From Actinomycetales bacterium Ga0077552 (lineage in GTDB: Bacteria; Actinomycetota; Actinomycetes; Actinomycetales; Microbacteriaceae), in contig LNFD01000332.1 in NCBI GenBank assembly GCA_001464255.1, positions 1 to 8,781 on the forward strand: 8,781 nucleotides of DNA, read 5' to 3'. The translations under genes were made by a program, and so were the position numbers. How positions within the stretch are numbered: the stretch's first letter is position 1; each line of letters begins with the position of its first letter. Below the pieces are notes generated by a model. That model did no database searches. It saw only the letters and a program-made list of their open reading frames with translations, and was not told where the DNA came from. Shown here in pieces: positions 6,005-8,781 of the stretch.

Positions 6005-7633
6005 CTAGAAGTCCATGCCGCCGCTCGGGTCGCCCATGGGCGCCGCGTGCTTCTCGGGCTTGTCGGCGACGACGGCCTCCGTGGTGAGGAAGAGACCGGC
6101 GATCGAGGCCGCGTTGAGCAGCGCCGAGCGCGTGACCTTGACCGGGTCGGCGATGCCGGCACCGAGCATGTCGACGTACTCGCCGGTCGCGGCGTTGAGG
6201 CCGTGGCCGACCGGCAGGTTGCGCACCTTGTCGGCGACGACGCCGGGCTCGAGACCCGCGTTGAGGGCGATCTGCTTGAGCGGGGCGTCGATCGCGACGC
6301 GCACGATGTTCGCACCCGTCGCCTCGTCGCCCGTCAGGCCGGTCATCTCGGCCGACTCGAACGCCATCTTGCCGGCCTGGATGAGCGCGACGCCACCACC
6401 GGCGACGATGCCCTCCTCGACAGCGGCCTTCGCGTTGCGAACGGCGTCCTCGATGCGGTGCTTGCGCTCCTTGAGCTCGACCTCGGTCGCGGCACCGGCC
6501 TTGATGACGGCGACGCCACCCGCGAGCTTGGCGAGGCGCTCCTGCAGCTTCTCACGGTCGTAGTCCGAGTCGGTGTTCTCGATCTCGGCACGGATCTGCT
6601 TGACACGACCGGCGATGGCTTCGGCCTCGCCGGCGCCCTCGACGATCGTGGTCTCGTCCTTCGTGATGACGACCTTGCGCGCGCGGCCGAGCAGGTCGAG
6701 GGTCGCGTTCTCGAGCTTGAGACCGACCTCCTCGCTGATGACCTGGCCACCCGTGAGGATGGCGATGTCCTGCAGCATGGCCTTGCGGCGGTCGCCGAAG
6801 CCGGGGGCCTTGACGGCGACCGACTTGAAGATGCCGCGGATCTTGTTGACGACGAGCGTGGCCAGGGCCTCGCCCTCGACGTCCTCCGCGATGATGAGCA
6901 GCTGCTTGCCGCTCTGGATCACCTTGTCGACGACGGGCAGCAGGTCCTTGATCGCCGAGATCTTGCCGTTGACGATCAGGATGTACGGGTCTTCGAAGAC
7001 CGCTTCCTGGCGCTCGGGGTCGGTGACGAAGTACGCCGACAGGTAACCCTTGTCGAAGCGCATGCCCTCGGTGAGCTCGAGCTCGGTGCCGAACGTGTTC
7101 GACTCCTCGACCGTGACGACGCCCTCCTTGCCCACCTTGTCGATGGCCTCGGCGATCAGGGCGCCGATCTCGGGGTCGGCGGCGGAGATGCTCGCGGTCG
7201 CGGCGATCTCCTCCTTGGTCTCGACCTCCTTGGCGTTCTTCAGCAGCTGGGCCGAGACGGCCTGCGTGGCCTTCTCGATGCCGCGCTTGAGGCTGATGGG
7301 GTCGGCGCCGGCCGCGACGTTGCGCAGGCCCTCGCGCACGAGCGCCTGGGCGAGCACGACCGAGGTGGTCGTGCCGTCGCCGGCGACGTCGTCGGTCTTC
7401 TTGGCGACCTCCTTGACGAGCTCCGCGCCGATCTTCTCGAACGGGTCGTCGAGCTCGATCTCCTTGGCGATGGAGACGCCGTCGTTGGTGATGGTGGGCG
7501 CGCCCCACTTCTTCTCGAGGACGACGTTGCGCCCGCGCGGGCCCAGCGTGACCTTGACGGCGTCAGCCAGGATGTTGAGGCCGCGCTCGAGGCCGCGACG
7601 GGCCTCCTCGTCGAAAGCGATGATCTTAGCCAT
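6005..7633 (-). CDS. groEL: 60-kDa chaperonin GroEL (GroEL2/Hsp65 type)
   Basis: The 542-residue ATP-dependent protein-folding chaperonin assembles as 7-mer rings with GroES in the cytoplasm. The N-terminus MAKIIAFDEEARRGLERG and the equatorial ATP site are intact: TLGPRGRNV (29-37), Asp51 in TNDGVSIAKE, and GDGTTT (85-90). The apical domain retains TVEESNTFG, ELTEGMRFDKGY and the long conserved stretch around GGQVISEEVG; the C-terminal equatorial part has GIVAGGGVAL and DPVKVTRSAL. The sequence closely follows mycobacterial GroEL2 as I recall it. The tail ends SGGMDF without a His-rich stretch, pointing to the housekeeping GroEL2 rather than GroEL1. No groES is adjacent, as is common for actinobacterial groEL2. 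I chose ATG 7633 (7631-7633) because it matches the universal N-terminus and has GGGAGGG upstream. An in-frame start at 7681 would begin inside the CIRCE operator. Expression is probably heat-inducible through HrcA. Confidence 0.98.
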   Translation of the reverse strand: MAKIIAFDEEARRGLERGLNILADAVKVTLGPRGRNVVLEKKWGAPTITNDGVSIAKEIELDDPFEKIGAELVKEVAKKTDDVAGDGTTTSVVLAQALVREGLRNVAAGADPISLKRGIEKATQAVSAQLLKNAKEVETKEEIAATASISAADPEIGALIAEAIDKVGKEGVVTVEESNTFGTELELTEGMRFDKGYLSAYFVTDPERQEAVFEDPYILIVNGKISAIKDLLPVVDKVIQSGKQLLIIAEDVEGEALATLVVNKIRGIFKSVAVKAPGFGDRRKAMLQDIAILTGGQVISEEVGLKLENATLDLLGRARKVVITKDETTIVEGAGEAEAIAGRVKQIRAEIENTDSDYDREKLQERLAKLAGGVAVIKAGAATEVELKERKHRIEDAVRNAKAAVEEGIVAGGGVALIQAGKMAFESAEMTGLTGDEATGANIVRVAIDAPLKQIALNAGLEPGVVADKVRNLPVGHGLNAATGEYVDMLGAGIADPVKVTRSALLNAASIAGLFLTTEAVVADKPEKHAAPMGDPSGGMDF

Positions 7634-7674
7634 GTGTCTCTCGTCCCTCCCGGACGCTTCACGTACGGTAGCTC

Positions 7675-7701
7675 TTGGCACTCACAGAGCGTGAGTGCTA
7701 A
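7675..7701 (-). promoter_or_regulatory. CIRCE operator 1 (HrcA site), near-consensus
   Basis: On the plus strand this reads TTGGCACTC-N9-GAGTGCTAA. Against the CIRCE consensus TTAGCACTC-N9-GAGTGCTAA there is one mismatch in 18 and the 9-bp spacer is exact. It overlaps the predicted groEL transcription start and lies in the untranslated leader 41 nt or more before the ATG. HrcA binding here would block initiation at normal temperature, and the inverted repeat may also fold in the mRNA. Confidence 0.93.
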
Positions 7702-7704
7702 ACG

Positions 7705-7733
7705 ATTCTGGCACTCGCTGGGGTCGAGTGCAA
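7705..7733 (-). promoter_or_regulatory. groEL: Probable groEL promoter, embedded between the two CIRCE elements
   Basis: On the minus strand TTGCAC (7728-7733) is followed after 17 bp by CAGAAT (7705-7710). This gives partial matches to the -35 (3/6) and -10 (4/6) consensus. A start near 7698 would give a leader of about 65 nt. The -35 lies in one half-site of CIRCE 2, the spacer holds the other, and CIRCE 1 covers the start point. That arrangement supports the assignment more than the hexamer scores do. Confidence 0.5.
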
Positions 7734-7734
7734 G
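7708..7734 (-). promoter_or_regulatory. CIRCE-like operator 2 (HrcA site), degenerate
   Basis: On the plus strand this reads CTGGCACTC-N9-GAGTGCAAG. Each half matches the CIRCE half-site at 7 of 9 positions, including the invariant GCACTC/GAGTGC cores, with the exact 9-bp spacer. Its centre is 33 bp from that of CIRCE 1, about three helical turns, so two HrcA dimers could sit on the same DNA face. It overlaps the predicted -35 and spacer of the groEL promoter. Confidence 0.8.
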
Positions 7735-7788
7735 CCGCGCGAGGCGCGCTGCGCGAACGGGCGCCGGGCTCGCGATCGGTGCGGGTCG

Positions 7789-8781
7789 CTACTGGAACGA
7801 CAGCGAGCCCGCGAGCGGCACGAGCTCGACCCAGGTGTTGCCCGGGGCCAGCCGAACAGCCACCCCGTTGGCGTCGAGGATGCGGATCGGCGCGGTCATC
7901 GACGCCTTCGACCACGTCGCGCGCACGGTGCCCCCGCCCGTCGACACCCAGGCCTCGCCGGAGCCGATCAACTGCGTCGTCGGGATGCTCTGGATCACCT
8001 GCACGGGCACCCGCAGCACCACGACATTGGTCGCGCCCAGCTGGGCGCCCGAGGGGTCGGTATCGGGGGCGCCGCCGGTCTGGAAGCGCAGCCAGCGCTG
8101 GCTCGCGGCATCCCACGTCCACGACGGCGCGCTCGCCGCCCCGAAGCGCATCGCGATGCCCGCGGTCGGCGCGCCGTCCTTCGACGCGGTCGCCGCGGCG
8201 ATGCTCTCGGCGAACGGGAACTGCTGCACGGGAGCCGCCCGGTCGAGGTGCTGGGCGATGACCTCGGGAGCGCGCACGAGCACGTTGTGGGGCGCCGCGG
8301 CGTTGTCGCCGCGGAAGAACGTCGACTCGGTGTCGCTCTGACCGTGGATGGCGTTGTACACGGGCGCCGCGCGCATCATCGCGACGAAGCGGCTCTGGCC
8401 CCCCGAGTAGGCGACGATGCCGCCGAGGGGCGAGATGATGTCCGGGTCCATGGGCCGGATCGAACGCACGGGCCCGATGATGTCGGGCACATCGGAGTGC
8501 CAGACCGCGACGTAGCGCGTGAGACCGCCCTCGACGAGCTCCTCGAAGACGATGTCGGTGCGCTCGAGGCCGACCTGCGGCCGCGCGTTCGGGTGGTTGT
8601 CGACCTTCGCGGCGAGCGACGGCGCCGTGAGCGCGCCCACCTCGATCTGCTCGCCCGTGAGCGGCGCGATGCCGTAGGCGGGCGGCGGCTCGTAGGTCGA
8701 CACGTAGGTCGGCGTGGGGCTCGGCCCCGGCAGCGGGGCCTCCGCCGTGCATCCCGCAACCGCGATCAGCGCCCCCGCGGC
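7789..8781 (-). CDS. DUF3048 (YerB-like) domain lipoprotein, 5'-truncated by the window edge
   Basis: The reading frame is open from the right edge, so the start codon is outside; 330 residues are visible. The first residues (AAGALIAVAGC) are the end of a type II signal peptide with lipobox VAG-Cys (Cys codon 8749-8751). A mature lipoprotein of 320 residues would be anchored to the outer face of the membrane, followed by a Pro-rich spacer (PLPGPSPTPT). The N-terminal DUF3048 subdomain contains KVDNHPNARPQVGLERTDIV, EELVEGGLTRYVAVW and GPVRSIRPMD. The C-terminal subdomain contains WTWDAASQRWLRF, a run of short beta segments, and ILDANGVAVRLAPGNTWVELVP. The family includes Bacillus YerB; its biochemical role is not established, so none is assigned. 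A GTG at 8701-8703 could be taken for a start but would discard the lipobox. It lies upstream of groEL on the same strand, separated by 155 bp holding the groEL control region. I see no clear terminator for it. Confidence 0.9.
   Translation of the reverse strand, partial: AAGALIAVAGCTAEAPLPGPSPTPTYVSTYEPPPAYGIAPLTGEQIEVGALTAPSLAAKVDNHPNARPQVGLERTDIVFEELVEGGLTRYVAVWHSDVPDIIGPVRSIRPMDPDIISPLGGIVAYSGGQSRFVAMMRAAPVYNAIHGQSDTESTFFRGDNAAAPHNVLVRAPEVIAQHLDRAAPVQQFPFAESIAAATASKDGAPTAGIAMRFGAASAPSWTWDAASQRWLRFQTGGAPDTDPSGAQLGATNVVVLRVPVQVIQSIPTTQLIGSGEAWVSTGGGTVRATWSKASMTAPIRILDANGVAVRLAPGNTWVELVPLAGSLSFQ

Noticed and set aside
7634..7681. Upstream in-frame start at 7681 for GroEL
   Set aside because: It lies inside the CIRCE inverted repeat and precedes the conserved MAK N-terminus by 16 residues with no similarity to chaperonins.
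7735..7788. GCGCG-rich stretch between the DUF3048 stop and CIRCE 2 as a terminator
   Set aside because: Several alternative short CG pairings exist but none gives a distinct stem-loop followed by Ts, so it is probably just composition.
5978..8341. A 787-codon open frame on the plus strand, antisense to groEL and the DUF3048 gene
   Set aside because: It is the mirror of strongly GC3-biased genes, which removes stop codons on the opposite strand. The translation is repetitive in Asp, Gly, Leu and Arg with no recognisable domain, and groEL is unmistakable on the minus strand.
1..8781. Search for defence systems, mobile elements, CRISPR repeats or tRNA genes
   Set aside because: No transposase, integrase, repeat array, toxin-antitoxin pair or cloverleaf-like segment is visible; base composition is even across the window.

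Overview
The window is very GC-rich, about 70% by eye. Coding frames are dense, third codon positions favour G/C, and several genes lack a Shine-Dalgarno sequence. Gene content fits an actinobacterium: an XPB-type helicase, a PhoP/PhoR-like two-component pair, a WXG100 protein, a GroEL2-type chaperonin under CIRCE control, an LAxTG (class E sortase) surface protein and a DUF3048 lipoprotein. Codon usage and the LAATG anchor suggest Microbacteriaceae, but the family assignment is inference. I see no insertion sequence, prophage, CRISPR array, tRNA or rRNA. It reads as ordinary core chromosome.

Left part (1-3060). The 3' two-thirds of an XPB/Ssl2-like DNA repair helicase enters from the left on the + strand. 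It converges, 27 bp apart, on a minus-strand pair: an alpha/beta hydrolase (3044-2340) followed by a secreted, sortase-anchored surface protein (2314-1160). Each minus-strand gene has a -10-like hexamer placed so that transcription would start on its start codon.

Centre (3061-5980). Divergent from the hydrolase, an OmpR/PhoP-type response regulator (3130-3822) and its membrane histidine kinase (3851-5590) form an operon. A WXG100 (Esx-like) gene with a strong ribosome binding site (5638-5928) follows 47 nt later. The regulator appears to be leaderless, and an 11-bp direct repeat of PhoP-box type sits at its -35 position, which suggests autoregulation. The kinase carries an approximately 64-residue low-complexity insertion inside its ATP-binding domain. 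A strong hairpin at 5946-5979 separates the WXG100 gene from the convergent groEL.

Right part (5981-8781). groEL (7633-6005, minus) lacks a neighbouring groES. It is preceded by two CIRCE operators (HrcA sites) whose centres are 33 bp apart and which overlap a probable promoter. Upstream, on the same strand, a DUF3048 (YerB-like) lipoprotein runs off the right edge with its lipobox visible.

I found no convincing new multi-gene system. The items most worth checking are the PhoPR-WXG100 arrangement, the kinase insertion, the repeated leaderless promoter geometry and the double CIRCE.
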